A stretch of DNA of 64,000 nt, taken from positions 40,145-104,144 of the forward strand of contig NZ_JAJAVH010000002.1 of the NCBI RefSeq assembly GCF_020511115.1. The letters run 5' to 3'. The position numbers and the translations under genes were made by a program. The DNA comes from Luteimonas panaciterrae (lineage in GTDB: Bacteria; Pseudomonadota; Gammaproteobacteria; Xanthomonadales; Xanthomonadaceae). This document shows, piece after piece, positions 40,759 to 50,600 of the stretch. Numbering within the stretch: position 1 is the stretch's first letter; every line of letters begins with the position of its first letter. Below the pieces are notes generated by a model. The model did no database searches. It saw only the letters and a program-made list of their open reading frames with translations, and was not told where the DNA came from.

Positions 40759-42681
40759 ATGGGCAATTCTTCCAACAATCATAATTCCGACGCGCACGCA
40801 TCGAATCACGGTCACAGCAAGATCGGATTGCCGGCACTGGTGATCGGCGCGATCGGCGTGGTGTTCGGCGACATCGGCACCAGCCCGCTGTACACGCTGA
40901 AGGAAGCGTTCTCCGAGCACTACGGACTGGTCGCCGACCACGACACCGTGCTCGGTATCCTGTCGCTCGTGTTCTGGGCGCTGATGATCATGGTCACGTT
41001 GAAGTACGTGCTGATCATCATGCGCGCCGACAACGAGGGCGAGGGCGGCATCATGGCGCTGATGACGCTGGCACAGCGCACGCTCGCCAAGGGCGGGCGC
41101 TCGGCGTACGCGGTCGGCATCCTCGGCATCTTCGGCGCGTCGCTGTTCTTCGGCGACGGTGTGATCACGCCCGCGATCTCGGTGCTGTCGGCGGTGGAAG
41201 GCCTGGAAGTGATCGAGCCGAAGCTGCATCCGTTCATCGTGCCGGTGACGGTGGCGATTTTGTTGGTGCTGTTTCTCGTGCAGCGCCATGGCACGGAGCG
41301 GGTCGGCCGCATCTTCGGACCGATCACGATCCTGTGGTTCCTGTCGCTGGCGGTGATCGGCGTGATGAACATCTTCCACAACCCGGAAGTGATCAAGGCG
41401 ATCAATCCGTGGTGGGCGGCGAAATTCTTCATCGATCACAGCTGGCACGGCATCTTCATCCTCGGCGCGATCGTGCTGGCGGTGACGGGCGGCGAAGCGC
41501 TGTACGCGGACATGGGCCATTTCGGCCGCTTCCCGATCCAGGTGGCGTGGAATTTCTTCGTGCTGCCGGCGCTGATGCTCAACTATCTGGGGCAGGGCGC
41601 GCTCGTGCTGGAATTCCCGGAGGCTGCGAAGAACCCGTTCTATCTCGGCGTGCCGGAGTGGGCGCGCTGGCCGATGATCGCGCTCGCCACCGCGGCGACG
41701 GTGATCGCCTCGCAGGCGGTGATCACGGGTGCGTATTCGGTGGCGCGTCAGGCGATGCAGCTGGGTTACATCCCGCGCATGCAGATCCGTCATACCTCGC
41801 GCGAGACCATCGGCCAGATCTACATTCCGTGGATCAACTGGGTGCTGATGATCGCGGTGATCGCGCTGGTGCTGGCGTTCCGCACTTCGACCTCGCTGGC
41901 CTCGGCCTACGGTGTTTCGGTGGCCGGCACCATGTTGATCGACACCCTGCTGCTTGCCCTGCTGGTGCGCGCGCAGTGGAAGCGCGCCAGGATCTGGGTG
42001 CTGCCGGTGTGCGCGGTGGTGGTGGTCATCGACATCGGCTTCCTCATCGCCAACGGCGTGAAGTTCTTCCACGGCGCTTGGTTCCCGGTGGTGTTGGGCA
42101 TCATCGTGTTCACGATGCTGCGCACCTGGCGCCGCGGCCGCGAGCTGCTGCATGAGGAAGTGCGCAAGGAAGGCATCCAGCTCGACAGCTTCCTGCCCGG
42201 CCTGATGCTGGCGCCGCCGGTGCGCGTGCCGGGTACGGCGATCTTCATGACCGCCGATCAGGGCGTGGTGCCGCATGCGCTGCTGCACAATCTCAAGCAC
42301 AACAAGGTGCTGCACGAGCGCAACGTCTTCCTGACCGTGGAGACGCTGGGCGTTCCGCATGCGCCTAGCGAAAAGCGTTTGAAGATCGAAGCGATCGGCA
42401 ACGATTTCTATCGCGTGCTGATTCGCTTCGGCTTCATGGAAACGCCGGACGTGCCGCTGGCGCTGATGCGCTCCTGCGATCAGGGCGGCGTGTATTTCGA
42501 TCCGATGGACACCACGTACTTCGCCAGCCGCGAGACCATCGTGGCCAGCCGCCACCGCGGCATGCCGGTCTGGCGCGACAAGCTGTTCGCCTTCATGCAT
42601 CGCAATGCGGCGCCGGCGACGGGGTTCTTCCGCATCCCCGGCAACCGCCTGGTCGAGTTGGGCGCGCAGGTCGAGATCTGA
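40759..42681 (+). CDS. kup: Low-affinity potassium transporter Kup
   Basis: A 640-residue KUP/HAK/KT transporter that takes up K+ with protons. Signature segments are [20 protein letters not shown] near the N-terminus and [20 protein letters not shown]; about twelve membrane helices fill residues 25-460, followed by a C-terminal cytoplasmic domain. The ATG at 40759 has GGAGAG 2-7 bp upstream; the upstream in-frame extension overlaps ruvA and is not used. It separates ruvCA from ruvB in this genome. Confidence 0.94.
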   Translation: MGNSSNNHNSDAHASNHGHSKIGLPALVIGAIGVVFGDIGTSPLYTLKEAFSEHYGLVADHDTVLGILSLVFWALMIMVTLKYVLIIMRADNEGEGGIMALMTLAQRTLAKGGRSAYAVGILGIFGASLFFGDGVITPAISVLSAVEGLEVIEPKLHPFIVPVTVAILLVLFLVQRHGTERVGRIFGPITILWFLSLAVIGVMNIFHNPEVIKAINPWWAAKFFIDHSWHGIFILGAIVLAVTGGEALYADMGHFGRFPIQVAWNFFVLPALMLNYLGQGALVLEFPEAAKNPFYLGVPEWARWPMIALATAATVIASQAVITGAYSVARQAMQLGYIPRMQIRHTSRETIGQIYIPWINWVLMIAVIALVLAFRTSTSLASAYGVSVAGTMLIDTLLLALLVRAQWKRARIWVLPVCAVVVVIDIGFLIANGVKFFHGAWFPVVLGIIVFTMLRTWRRGRELLHEEVRKEGIQLDSFLPGLMLAPPVRVPGTAIFMTADQGVVPHALLHNLKHNKVLHERNVFLTVETLGVPHAPSEKRLKIEAIGNDFYRVLIRFGFMETPDVPLALMRSCDQGGVYFDPMDTTYFASRETIVASRHRGMPVWRDKLFAFMHRNAAPATGFFRIPGNRLVELGAQVEI

Positions 42682-42701
42682 TTGCGCACAAAGTGCTCGT
42701 C

Positions 42702-42744
42702 ATCCCGGTCTCATCGCGCCCTCTCAACGCGATGAAACCGGGAT
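42702..42744. repeat. Long REP-like hairpin after kup
   Basis: ATCCCGGTCTCATCGCG pairs with CGCGATGAAACCGGGAT with one internal mismatch across a 9-nt loop. A related GGAATGACGAGC end occurs at 42820-42831, so the whole of about 42697-42831 resembles a compound extragenic palindromic element. It lies between convergent kup and the DUF gene and probably also ends transcription. Confidence 0.6.
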
Positions 42745-42855
42745 CCAGCCTTGTCCACGGAGCGTTTCAAAAGAGCTGGGTTCCGGCTTGATCAGCCATC
42801 GGCTGTCGCCAAGTCGCCGGAATGACGAGCAAAAACAAAAATTCCGGACTGGCGT

Positions 42856-43476
42856 TTAGGGATTGCCCATCACGCGGGTATCGGTCGCGATCCAGTTGAC
42901 CTCCCACGTCTTGCCGCCGTCGCCGGAGTAGGACTGCACGAAGCGATATTTGTCCGGCGTGATCGGCGTGATCACGAAGCGGACCAGCACCGCGCGGCCG
43001 TCGTTGAAGTCCTGGCCGTAGAACACGCCGACGCCGTCCTTGAATTCGCCGTACATCGGCGGCGTCAATGTGCCGACGCGGCTGTTGGAGAAATTGAGAC
43101 TCCACTGCCGCGTCTTCGGATCGTACAGACGCCAGCTGGCGCCTTCGATGTGCAGGCCCGCGCCGTCGGCGACCAGTTCCACCAGGTTCGAGCGGCCGTT
43201 CCACACCTTGCGGATCACGGATGTCCCCGTGAGTTCGGTCCAATTGGGCGGGTCGCCGCTGAGGGGATTCAGCAGCAGCTTCAGATGCGTCTTCCAGGTG
43301 CCGATTTCCCAGTCGAAGTCGTGCTGACCGTCGGGCAGGCTGGCCGTGGGCGAGGGGGCTGACGCGGTTTGCGCGAGCGCGGGTTGCAGGACGGCGCAGC
43401 CGCAGGTCAGCAGGCAGGCCAGCACGGAATTGCGAACACGCGGAAGCTTCGGGCGACGTCTCGGACGTGCGGACAT
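42856..43476 (-). CDS. Exported protein of unknown function (DUF1579-like)
   Basis: A 206-residue protein with a basic N-terminus and a hydrophobic signal segment (VLACLLTCGCAVLQPALAQT). The mature part starts HDFDWEIGTWKTHL and is beta-rich (WRLYDPKTRQWSLNFSNS; RFVQSYSGDGGKTWEVNWIA), like small lipocalin-type or DUF1579 proteins; this similarity is tentative. The ATG at 43476 has GGGAGAG 5 bp upstream. It is divergent from the MocR regulator with only about 80 bp between them. Confidence 0.75.
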   Translation of the reverse strand: MSARPRRRPKLPRVRNSVLACLLTCGCAVLQPALAQTASAPSPTASLPDGQHDFDWEIGTWKTHLKLLLNPLSGDPPNWTELTGTSVIRKVWNGRSNLVELVADGAGLHIEGASWRLYDPKTRQWSLNFSNSRVGTLTPPMYGEFKDGVGVFYGQDFNDGRAVLVRFVITPITPDKYRFVQSYSGDGGKTWEVNWIATDTRVMGNP

Positions 43477-43557
43477 GAGGGCTCTCCCGATGGGTGGTCG
43501 CGGGGACTCTAGGTCCGGAGTGGTAATGTGCCTATCGCCACTTCGGGGACGAATGCC

Positions 43558-44982
43558 ATGACCACTTTGCATCTGCCCCTCGACCGGTCCAGCGGCGTTG
43601 CGATCCATCGCCAGATCTATGACGGCCTGCGCCGCGCCATCCTCGATGGCGTGCTGCGGCCGGGCCAGCGCATCCCTTCGACGCGCACGCTGGCGGCGGA
43701 GCTGGCCGTCTCGCGTCTGCCGGTGCTGACGGCCTACGAGCAGCTGTTGCACGAGTGCTATCTCGAAGGGCGGGCGGGGTCGGGGACGTTCGTCAGCGCG
43801 GCGCTTCCGGACGATCTCCTGCAGTCCAAAACGACGGCACGGCCCGAGCGGATAGGCCATCCCCCGCCACCGGTCCTGGACGAGGGCGGACTTGGCCCGT
43901 TCCGCATGAGCCTGCCGGCATTGGATCAGTTCCCGCATGCGGCGTGGTCACGGCTGGTGGCGCGGCATGCGCAGGCGCTGCCGCTCGCGCAGATGGCCTA
44001 TGGCGATCCCGCGGGAGTGGCGGCGCTGCGCATGGCGATCGCCGAGCACCTGCGCGCCGCGCGCGGCGTGCGCTGCGAGGCGGAACAGGTGCTGATCGTG
44101 TCCGGCTCGCAGGCGGCATTGCGTCTGGCCGCGGCGGTGTTGCTGGCGCATGGCGATCGCGTGGCGATGGAGGAACCGGGCTATCCGGGCGCGCGCGACG
44201 CGTTGGGCACGGGCGGGGCCGAGATCCTGCCGGTGCCCGTGGACGAAGAGGGGATCGACGTGGCCGCGTTGCAGCGGCACGGTGAGCAGGTGCGCGCGGT
44301 GTACGTCACGCCCTCGCATCAGTATCCGCTCGGCATGTCGATGACGGCGGCGCGGCGGCTGGCGTTGCTGGACTGGGCTTTCCGGCACGACGCCTGGGTG
44401 CTGGAGGACGATTACGACAGCGAATACCGCTACGTCAGCCGTCCGCTCGGTGCGTTGCAGGGCATGGATGCACACGAACGCGTGGTGTACATCGGTACCT
44501 TCAGCAAGGTGATGTTTCCCGCATTGCGCATCGGATATCTGGTGGTGCCGCCGGCCTTGTGGCAGCGCTTCGTGGAAGCGCGCCTGGCGCTGGATCTGTT
44601 TTCCCCGACGTTATATCAACTGGCGTTGGCGGAATTTTTGCGCGAAGGTCATTTCGCGCGACACCTGCGCCGCATGCGCGGCGTGTATCTGAAACGACGA
44701 GACGCACTGCTGGCTGGATTGGAGCGGCATTGTGGCGACACGCTCACCGTGCATAACGCCGATGCCGGATTGCACGTCGCCGTGTTGCTGGCAGCCGGGA
44801 TCGATGATATCGCCACCGTGCAGCGCATGCGCACGATCGGACTGGTGGCGACGGCGTTGTCGACTTGCTATGCGGGCGACGATCGCCGCAGCGGCTTGCT
44901 GCTCGGCTTTGGTGGCTCGGACGAAACGCGATTGCTCGCGGCGACGAAGCGTCTGGGCGAGATGCTGCGTAATCCAGCATAG
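43558..44982 (+). CDS. MocR/PdxR-type GntR regulator with aminotransferase domain
   Basis: A 474-residue fusion of an N-terminal GntR winged helix (AIHRQIYDGLRRAILDGVLR, PSTRTLAAELAVSRLPV) with a fold type I aminotransferase-like domain. The PLP-binding Lys lies in YIGTFSKVMFPALRIGYLVV and the cofactor Asp/Tyr region in LEDDYDSEYRY. Such proteins sense vitamin B6 or amino-compound ligands and regulate neighbouring genes. Target candidates here are the divergent exported protein or the downstream oxidoreductase, but this is only positional inference. Confidence 0.91.
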   Translation: MTTLHLPLDRSSGVAIHRQIYDGLRRAILDGVLRPGQRIPSTRTLAAELAVSRLPVLTAYEQLLHECYLEGRAGSGTFVSAALPDDLLQSKTTARPERIGHPPPPVLDEGGLGPFRMSLPALDQFPHAAWSRLVARHAQALPLAQMAYGDPAGVAALRMAIAEHLRAARGVRCEAEQVLIVSGSQAALRLAAAVLLAHGDRVAMEEPGYPGARDALGTGGAEILPVPVDEEGIDVAALQRHGEQVRAVYVTPSHQYPLGMSMTAARRLALLDWAFRHDAWVLEDDYDSEYRYVSRPLGALQGMDAHERVVYIGTFSKVMFPALRIGYLVVPPALWQRFVEARLALDLFSPTLYQLALAEFLREGHFARHLRRMRGVYLKRRDALLAGLERHCGDTLTVHNADAGLHVAVLLAAGIDDIATVQRMRTIGLVATALSTCYAGDDRRSGLLLGFGGSDETRLLAATKRLGEMLRNPA

Positions 44983-45123
44983 GCGCCCATCTGCAAGCGC
45001 ATCTGACCGAATCTGAGTGCCTCGGTCCGGGCATCGAGTCCGGATCGCAGTATCCCGCCGGTGTGGCTGGAAACCGCCGCGGATCGTCGCAAGATGCATA
45101 GCATCCCCAGCCCGGGCTTTTTG

Positions 45124-46116
45124 ATGCTCCCGTACTCGCTTCTCGATCTCGCCCCGGTCACCGAAGGCAGCGATCCCAGCCAGGCCTTCGCCAATTCGCT
45201 CGATCTGGCCCGCCATGCCGAGGCGCTCGGTTACCGCCGCTACTGGCTCGCCGAACACCACAACATGCCGGGCATCGCCAGCGCGGCGACCGCGGTGCTG
45301 ATCGGGCATATCGCCGGCGGTACGCACACGATCCGCGTCGGCGCCGGCGGCATCATGCTGCCCAACCACGCGCCGCTGCAGGTGGCCGAGCAGTTCGGCA
45401 CGCTCGCGTCGCTGTATCCCGATCGCATCGACCTCGGTCTCGGTCGCGCGCCTGGCACCGATCAGGCCACGGCACGCGCGTTGCGTCGCTATTTCGATAG
45501 CGCCGACGCTTTCCCGCACGATGTGGCCGAGCTGCTGCGCTATTTCGAACCGGCGCAGCCGGGACAGGCCGTGCGCGCGGTGCCTGGCGCCGGTATCGAC
45601 GTGCCGGTGTGGCTGCTCGGCTCCAGCTTGTTCAGTGCTCAGCTGGCGGCGATGCTGGGATTGCGTTTCGCCTTCGCCTCGCATTTCGCTCCCGCGGCGA
45701 TGGAAGAGGCGCTGGCGTTGTACCGGCGCGACTTCAAGCCGTCGAAATACCTGCAAGCGCCCTACGCCATGCTGGCCTTGAACGTGGTGGCCGCCGACAG
45801 CAGTGCCGAGGCGCGACGCCTGTTCACCACCCAGCAGCAGAGCTTCGTGCGCCTGCGCCGTGGACAGCCGGGTCTGATCCCGCCGCCGATCGACGACATC
45901 GAGGCCTACTGGACGCCGCCGGAGAAGGCGATGACCGAGGCGGCGCTGGCCTGCGCCGTGGTCGGCGATGCGGCCGAGGTGCGGGAAGGCATCGCGGCGT
46001 TCGCGAGCCGCCATCGGCCGGATGAGCTGATGCTGACGGCCAACGTCTTCGATCACACCGCGCGCAAGTATTCCTTCGCCTTGGCGGCGCAAGCGTTCCA
46101 GGACTTGGCGCCCTGA
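45124..46116 (+). CDS. LLM-class (luciferase-like) flavin-dependent oxidoreductase
   Basis: A 330-residue FMN-dependent TIM-barrel protein of the YhbW/MsnO8-type group: [60 protein letters not shown] and [14 protein letters not shown] are typical. The substrate is unknown. The start is uncertain: ATG 45124 begins the conserved sequence; ATG 45094 and GTG 45061 are in frame, and none has a clear ribosome-binding site. ruvB follows 42 bp downstream and may be co-transcribed. Confidence 0.88.
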   Translation: MLPYSLLDLAPVTEGSDPSQAFANSLDLARHAEALGYRRYWLAEHHNMPGIASAATAVLIGHIAGGTHTIRVGAGGIMLPNHAPLQVAEQFGTLASLYPDRIDLGLGRAPGTDQATARALRRYFDSADAFPHDVAELLRYFEPAQPGQAVRAVPGAGIDVPVWLLGSSLFSAQLAAMLGLRFAFASHFAPAAMEEALALYRRDFKPSKYLQAPYAMLALNVVAADSSAEARRLFTTQQQSFVRLRRGQPGLIPPPIDDIEAYWTPPEKAMTEAALACAVVGDAAEVREGIAAFASRHRPDELMLTANVFDHTARKYSFALAAQAFQDLAP

Positions 46117-46158
46117 CCGAAAGCGGTCTTCCGGGCGCCGTCGTGAGAACATAGGCGC

Positions 46159-47196
46159 ATGACAGAAGATCGCCTCATCACCGCCGGCGCCACGCGCGAG
46201 GACGACGCCGTCGACGCCTCGATCCGCCCCCGGAATCTGGCCGAATATCTCGGCCAGCAGCCGGTGCGCGAGCAGCTGTCGATCTACATCGAAGCGGCCA
46301 AGCAGCGCCGCGAGGCGCTCGACCACGTGCTGATCTTCGGGCCGCCCGGACTCGGCAAGACCACGCTCTCGCACGTCATCGCCAACGAGCTCGGCGTCAA
46401 CCTGCGCATCACGTCCGGTCCCGTAATCGAGAAGGCCGGTGATCTGGCCGCGCTGCTGACCAACCTGCAGCCGCACGACGTGCTCTTCATCGACGAGATC
46501 CACCGCCTTTCGCCGGTCGTGGAAGAGGTGCTGTATCCGGCGATGGAGGATTTCCAGATCGACATCATGATCGGCGAGGGCCCGGCCGCGCGCTCGATCA
46601 AGCTCGACCTGCCGCCCTTCACCCTGATCGGCGCCACCACGCGCGCGGGCCTGCTCACCGCGCCGCTGCGCGACCGCTTCGGCATCGTGCAGCGATTGGA
46701 GTTCTACAGCGCGGAAGAACTGACGCGCATCGTGCGCCGCTCGGCGCAGATTCTCGGCATCGATTGCGTCGCCGAGGGCGCCGGCGAGATCGCGCGACGT
46801 TCGCGCGGCACGCCGCGCATCGCCAATCGCCTGTTGCGGCGCGTGCGCGACTACGCGCAGGTGAAGGCGAGCGGCCACATCGATCACGAGGTCGCCCACG
46901 CGGCAATGCAGATGCTCAAGGTCGATCCCGAAGGCTTCGACGATCTCGACCGTCGTCTGCTGCATCTGATCATCGACAGTTTCGACGGCGGCCCGGTCGG
47001 CGTGGAATCGCTCGCCGCGGCGCTGAGCGAGGAGCGCGGCACGCTCGAGGACGTGATCGAGCCCTATCTCATCCAGCAGGGATTCCTCGTGCGCACCGCG
47101 CGCGGACGCATGGCCTCGCACAAGGCCTATCGGCATCTCGGCCTGCAGCCGAAGGGCCGGGAGCCGGGTGCCGGGGAGCCGGAGGCGCTGTTTTGA
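46159..47196 (+). CDS. ruvB: Holliday junction DNA helicase subunit RuvB
   Basis: A 345-residue AAA+ motor that drives branch migration with RuvA. Visible are Walker [20 protein letters not shown], Walker [10 protein letters not shown], sensor and arginine-finger segments ([37 protein letters not shown]) and the C-terminal winged helix ([17 protein letters not shown]). It stands apart from ruvCA and at the head of the ybgC-tol cluster, with a REP-like element in between. Confidence 0.96.
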   Translation: MTEDRLITAGATREDDAVDASIRPRNLAEYLGQQPVREQLSIYIEAAKQRREALDHVLIFGPPGLGKTTLSHVIANELGVNLRITSGPVIEKAGDLAALLTNLQPHDVLFIDEIHRLSPVVEEVLYPAMEDFQIDIMIGEGPAARSIKLDLPPFTLIGATTRAGLLTAPLRDRFGIVQRLEFYSAEELTRIVRRSAQILGIDCVAEGAGEIARRSRGTPRIANRLLRRVRDYAQVKASGHIDHEVAHAAMQMLKVDPEGFDDLDRRLLHLIIDSFDGGPVGVESLAAALSEERGTLEDVIEPYLIQQGFLVRTARGRMASHKAYRHLGLQPKGREPGAGEPEALF

Positions 47197-47208
47197 GGCG
47201 TTTTTGCT

Positions 47209-47270
47209 TGTCATTCCCGCAAAGCCGGGAATCAGTGACTTTGAGACGCGGTGGCAGTGCGGGAATGACA
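47209..47270. repeat. REP-like inverted repeat between ruvB and ybgC
   Basis: TGTCATTCCCGC at 47209-47220 and GCGGGAATGACA at 47259-47270 form a perfect 12-bp inverted repeat 38 bp apart, with a smaller CCCGC..GCCGGG inner pairing. It is the same motif family as at 26400 and fills nearly the whole gap before ybgC. Confidence 0.7.
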
Positions 47271-47284
47271 GGTAAGAGGCCTTC

Positions 47285-47707
47285 ATGAACGATACATTCA
47301 GCCACCCCGTCCGCATTTACTGGGAAGATACCGACGCCGGTGGCGTGGTCTATCACGCGCAATATCTGGCGTTTCTGGAACGCGCGCGCACCGAATGGCT
47401 GCGCGCGCGCGGATACGGTCAGGAACTTTTGCGCGAAGCCCACGATCTGGTGTTCGTGGTCCGGGCGATGCGGATCGATTTCCGCAAGCCCGCGCGTCTG
47501 GATGACGCGCTCGACGTGACGGTGAGCTTGCGCCAGTGCCGCCGCGCCAGCCTGGTGATCGCGCAGGCGATCCGTCGCGGCGACGACACGCTGCTCGATG
47601 CGGAGGTGCGGGTCGCGGCGGTGGGCGCCGGCGATTTCCGCCCGCGCGGCATTCCCGAACCTTTGTACGACCAACTCAAACTTCTCGAAGACAAGATTGC
47701 GGAGTAA
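47285..47707 (+). CDS. ybgC: Tol-Pal associated acyl-CoA thioesterase YbgC
   Basis: A 140-residue hot-dog thioesterase. The catalytic segment VRIYWEDTDAGGVVYHAQYL contains the conserved Asp, followed by FLERARTEWLRARG. YbgC hydrolyses acyl-CoA or acyl-ACP thioesters and is thought to link phospholipid metabolism to the Tol-Pal complex. It begins the operon, with tolQ starting 6 bp after its stop. Confidence 0.94.
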   Translation: MNDTFSHPVRIYWEDTDAGGVVYHAQYLAFLERARTEWLRARGYGQELLREAHDLVFVVRAMRIDFRKPARLDDALDVTVSLRQCRRASLVIAQAIRRGDDTLLDAEVRVAAVGAGDFRPRGIPEPLYDQLKLLEDKIAE

Positions 47708-47713
47708 CAACGG

Positions 47714-48508
47714 ATGAGTGCATTGCCCATGCTGCTGCAAACCACGGCCGAGCCGCTGCCGGAGCAAGCCGCCACCGCCGCGACCGAGCTCGCCGCCGAT
47801 CCCGCGACCGCCAACACGGCCGCCGCCGCGGGCAATCATCTCGACATCGTCCAGCTGGTGCTGCACGCCTCGATCCCGGTGCAGTTCGTGATGTTGCTGC
47901 TGCTGGCCGCCTCGATCGTGTCGTGGGTGATCATCTTCCGCAAACGCAGCGTGCTCGCGCGCGCCGAGAAGGAAGCCGATCGTTTCGAGGAGCGCTTCTG
48001 GTCGGGCGCCGACCTGTCCAAGCTCTACACCGGCGCCACCGAGCGCAGCCGTGATATCGGTGGCCTGGAAGCGATCTTCGAGGGTGGCTTTCGCGAGTTC
48101 AACCGCATCCGCCAGCGCCGCGGCGTCGACAGCCGCATCCAGCTGGAAGGCGCACAGCGCGCGATGCGCGTGACCACCTCGCGCGAACTGGACGGCCTGG
48201 AACGCAATCTCGAATTCCTCGCCAACGTCGGCTCGATCAGTCCCTACGTCGGCCTGTTCGGCACGGTGTGGGGCATCATGATTTCGTTTCAGGGCCTGGC
48301 CAACGTGAAGGAGGCCACCATCGCCAGCGTCGCGCCCGGCATCTCCGAGGCGCTGATCGCCACCGCGATGGGCCTGTTCGCGGCGATTCCGGCGGTGTGG
48401 GCCTACAACCGCTTCGCCACCAAGGTGGAGCGCATCGGCGTGCGTTACGACGCCTTCGCCGAGGAGTTCTCTTCGATCCTGCAGCGTCAGTCGCATCTGG
48501 ATGACTGA
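47714..48508 (+). CDS. tolQ: Tol-Pal system proton channel subunit TolQ
   Basis: A 264-residue inner-membrane protein of the ExbB/MotA/TolQ family with three helices: about 58-80 (PVQFVMLLLLAASIVSWVII), 170-195 (PYVGLFGTVWGIMISFQGLA) and 205-230 (SEALIATAMGLFAAIPAVWA). With TolR it converts the proton gradient into force on TolA during cell division. The N-terminal 30 residues (TTAEPLPEQAATAATELAAD) are longer and more Ala-rich than in E. coli. Confidence 0.95.
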   Translation: MSALPMLLQTTAEPLPEQAATAATELAADPATANTAAAAGNHLDIVQLVLHASIPVQFVMLLLLAASIVSWVIIFRKRSVLARAEKEADRFEERFWSGADLSKLYTGATERSRDIGGLEAIFEGGFREFNRIRQRRGVDSRIQLEGAQRAMRVTTSRELDGLERNLEFLANVGSISPYVGLFGTVWGIMISFQGLANVKEATIASVAPGISEALIATAMGLFAAIPAVWAYNRFATKVERIGVRYDAFAEEFSSILQRQSHLDD

Positions 48509-48594
48509 CCGGTGTGTCGATCGGCTGGCTCCGAAACAGCTAGCCCCGAAGCATCGCCACGCACGTTGAAGAGACAAGACACGAGGATTCCGAC

Positions 48595-49044
48595 ATGGCC
48601 CTGACCGCCACCGGCCGCCGCATCCGCAAGCGCAAGCTCAAAGCCGAGATCAACGTCGTGCCCTACATCGACGTGATGCTGGTGCTGTTGATCATCTTCA
48701 TGGTGACCGCGCCGCTGATGAACCTGGGCGTGGACATCGACCTGCCGCAATCCAACGCCAAGTCGATCGAGGAGAAGAAGGACCCGATCGTGGTCAGCGT
48801 CGACACCGATGGCAATTACTTCCTCGCGGTGAAGGCCGGCAGCAACGAGGCCATCGGCAGTTCCGAGCTGGAAGCGAAGGTCGGCGCGATCGTGCGCCAG
48901 AATCCGAAGCAGGCGGTGTTCGTCGCCGGTGACGGCAGCGCCAATTACCAGAAGGTGATGGACGCGATGGTGCTGCTGCAGCGCGCCGGCGTGGAGAAGG
49001 TTGGCTTGATGAGCCAGCCCAAGAACGGCGGTGGTGGCAAGTAA
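48595..49044 (+). CDS. tolR: Tol-Pal system protein TolR
   Basis: A 149-residue ExbD/TolR protein with one N-terminal helix (EINVVPYIDVMLVLLIIFMV), in which the conserved Asp (YID) is the proton-relay residue, and a periplasmic domain ending QRAGVEKVGLMSQP. An 86-bp spacer separates it from tolQ; its stop overlaps the tolA start by one base. Confidence 0.95.
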   Translation: MALTATGRRIRKRKLKAEINVVPYIDVMLVLLIIFMVTAPLMNLGVDIDLPQSNAKSIEEKKDPIVVSVDTDGNYFLAVKAGSNEAIGSSELEAKVGAIVRQNPKQAVFVAGDGSANYQKVMDAMVLLQRAGVEKVGLMSQPKNGGGGK

Positions 49045-50000
49045 TGCGCGAGACCCGCGCCGACACTACCCAAGGCGTAATTCTTGCGCTGCTGCTGCAT
49101 GCGCTGCTGTTCGCGTTGATGTTCGTCGGGCTGTGGTGGTCGGGTAGCTCGTCTCCGGCGGGAGCGGCCGGCGCGCCGGTGAGCGCGGAGCTGATGGAGT
49201 TCAGCGATTTGTCGGCGGCGATGCGCCGCACGCTGCAGAAGCGTCCCGAGCCGGTGCAGGAGCCGGAGCCGCCGCAGAAGCAGCCGATCGAAGTCGATGC
49301 GACGCCGCTGCCGCAGCCGCTGCCCGAACCGAATCCGCAGGACTCGCAGGTGGAACCGCAGTTCCAGGCACAGGAGCGCATTCCCGAGCCGTCCGACATC
49401 GACCAGGAGAAGGTCGAGCGTGACGCGATCTCGGCCGAGACGCGCGAGCGCGAGCAGGAAGAGAAGCGCCGTCAGGAGCAGATCGATCTGACCGAACGTC
49501 AGCGCCAGGAAGAGATCGAGAAGAAACAGCGCCTGGCCCAGCAGCAGAAGGATCAGGAAGAGCTGAAGAAGATCCAGGCCGAGATGGCCAAGGCCAAGCG
49601 CGAGGCGGATCTGGCGGAGCAGAAGCTCAAGCAGATCGCCAATCTTCGTGCTTCGCAGGCGTCGCAGCAGGCGGCGACGAGTGCGCAGCCGCCCGGTCAG
49701 CCGCAAGGCACCGACAGTGGATTGCTGGCGCGCTATCAGGCGGCACTGCAGGAAGCGATCCTGCGCAACTGGACGCGTCCGGACAATGTGCCGATCGGCC
49801 AGCGCTGCCGCATCACCATCCGTCAGCTGCCGGGTGGCGAGGTGATCGATGCCAAGGTCGACGCCAGCTGTCCTTACGATGAGCTCGGCCGGCGTTCGGT
49901 CGAGGCGGCCGTGCTCAAGGCGCAGCCGTTGCCGTATGCCGGTTTCGAATCGGTTTTCAGCCGCACACTGCTATTGAATTTCGAAGCGCAGGATCGCTAG
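49044..50000 (+). CDS. tolA: Tol-Pal system protein TolA
   Basis: A 318-residue inner-membrane anchored protein that spans the periplasm. Domain I is an N-terminal helix (GVILALLLHALLFALMFVGL); domain II is a Pro-rich then highly charged helical or coiled-coil stretch (about 75-210, with REREQEEKRRQEQIDLTERQ); domain III (about 225-318) is globular and binds Pal/TolB, with the two conserved cysteines (GQRCRITIRQLPGGEV and DASCPYDELGRRSVEAAVLK). A second copy of domain III follows immediately as a separate gene. Confidence 0.93.
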   Translation: MRETRADTTQGVILALLLHALLFALMFVGLWWSGSSSPAGAAGAPVSAELMEFSDLSAAMRRTLQKRPEPVQEPEPPQKQPIEVDATPLPQPLPEPNPQDSQVEPQFQAQERIPEPSDIDQEKVERDAISAETREREQEEKRRQEQIDLTERQRQEEIEKKQRLAQQQKDQEELKKIQAEMAKAKREADLAEQKLKQIANLRASQASQQAATSAQPPGQPQGTDSGLLARYQAALQEAILRNWTRPDNVPIGQRCRITIRQLPGGEVIDAKVDASCPYDELGRRSVEAAVLKAQPLPYAGFESVFSRTLLLNFEAQDR

Positions 50001-50039
50001 GTTCTTGCGCGCGGGTTTTCACTATCGCGCCCTATCGCA

Positions 50040-50444
50040 ATGATCCGATTCGCATGCCGAGCGATTGCAGGAGTCATGCTTGCACTTCTGTGTGCAGGAT
50101 TATTTCCGAAGGACAGTTTTGGGGCTGAGCCTCCATCGCCAGTGCCTGCGACCACTGATACCGAGCTCTTGAAGCGTTATATGACCGCTCTTCAAGACAG
50201 GATCTTTCGCCAATGGATGCGTCCGGAATCTGTTCCATCCGGGAAACGCTGTCTGGTCAGGATCCAGCTACGACCTGGTGGCGAAGTGCTCAGTGTCGAC
50301 ATCGACCCAAACTGCCCCTACGACGAAGCCGGTCGGCGCTCGGTCAAGGCAGCCGTGCTCAAAGCACAGCCGCTGCCCTATGCCGGTTTTGAGCCCGTTT
50401 TCACCCGCACCGTGCTTCTGAACTTTCAGGCGCAGGACGACTGA
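50040..50444 (+). CDS. Exported stand-alone TolA domain III paralogue
   Basis: A 134-residue protein: a signal peptide or anchor (GVMLALLCAGLFPKDSFGAE) followed directly by a TolA C-terminal domain. It aligns closely with the end of TolA: LLKRYMTALQDRIFRQWMRP versus LLARYQAALQEAILRNWTRP, and CPYDEAGRRSVKAAVLKAQP versus CPYDELGRRSVEAAVLKAQP. Both cysteines are kept. Domains I (in typical form) and II are missing. It lies between tolA and tolB in the same direction, and its DNA looks less GC-rich than tolA. It could compete with or assist TolA in Pal/TolB or colicin/phage contacts; this is inference. Confidence 0.85.
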   Translation: MIRFACRAIAGVMLALLCAGLFPKDSFGAEPPSPVPATTDTELLKRYMTALQDRIFRQWMRPESVPSGKRCLVRIQLRPGGEVLSVDIDPNCPYDEAGRRSVKAAVLKAQPLPYAGFEPVFTRTVLLNFQAQDD

Positions 50445-50600
50445 AAGCTGGCTTTAGCCGCTGGATGGCGGCTATTCGAGGGTGAAAACCCCGCTTTCGC
50501 GGAAAATGGCCCAGGAAGGCATCACTTTCTGTTCAGCTTTGAAGCCTTGTTCATGAACACCCTGTCACGCTTCCGCATCCCCCGGATTCTCGTCCTGCCC

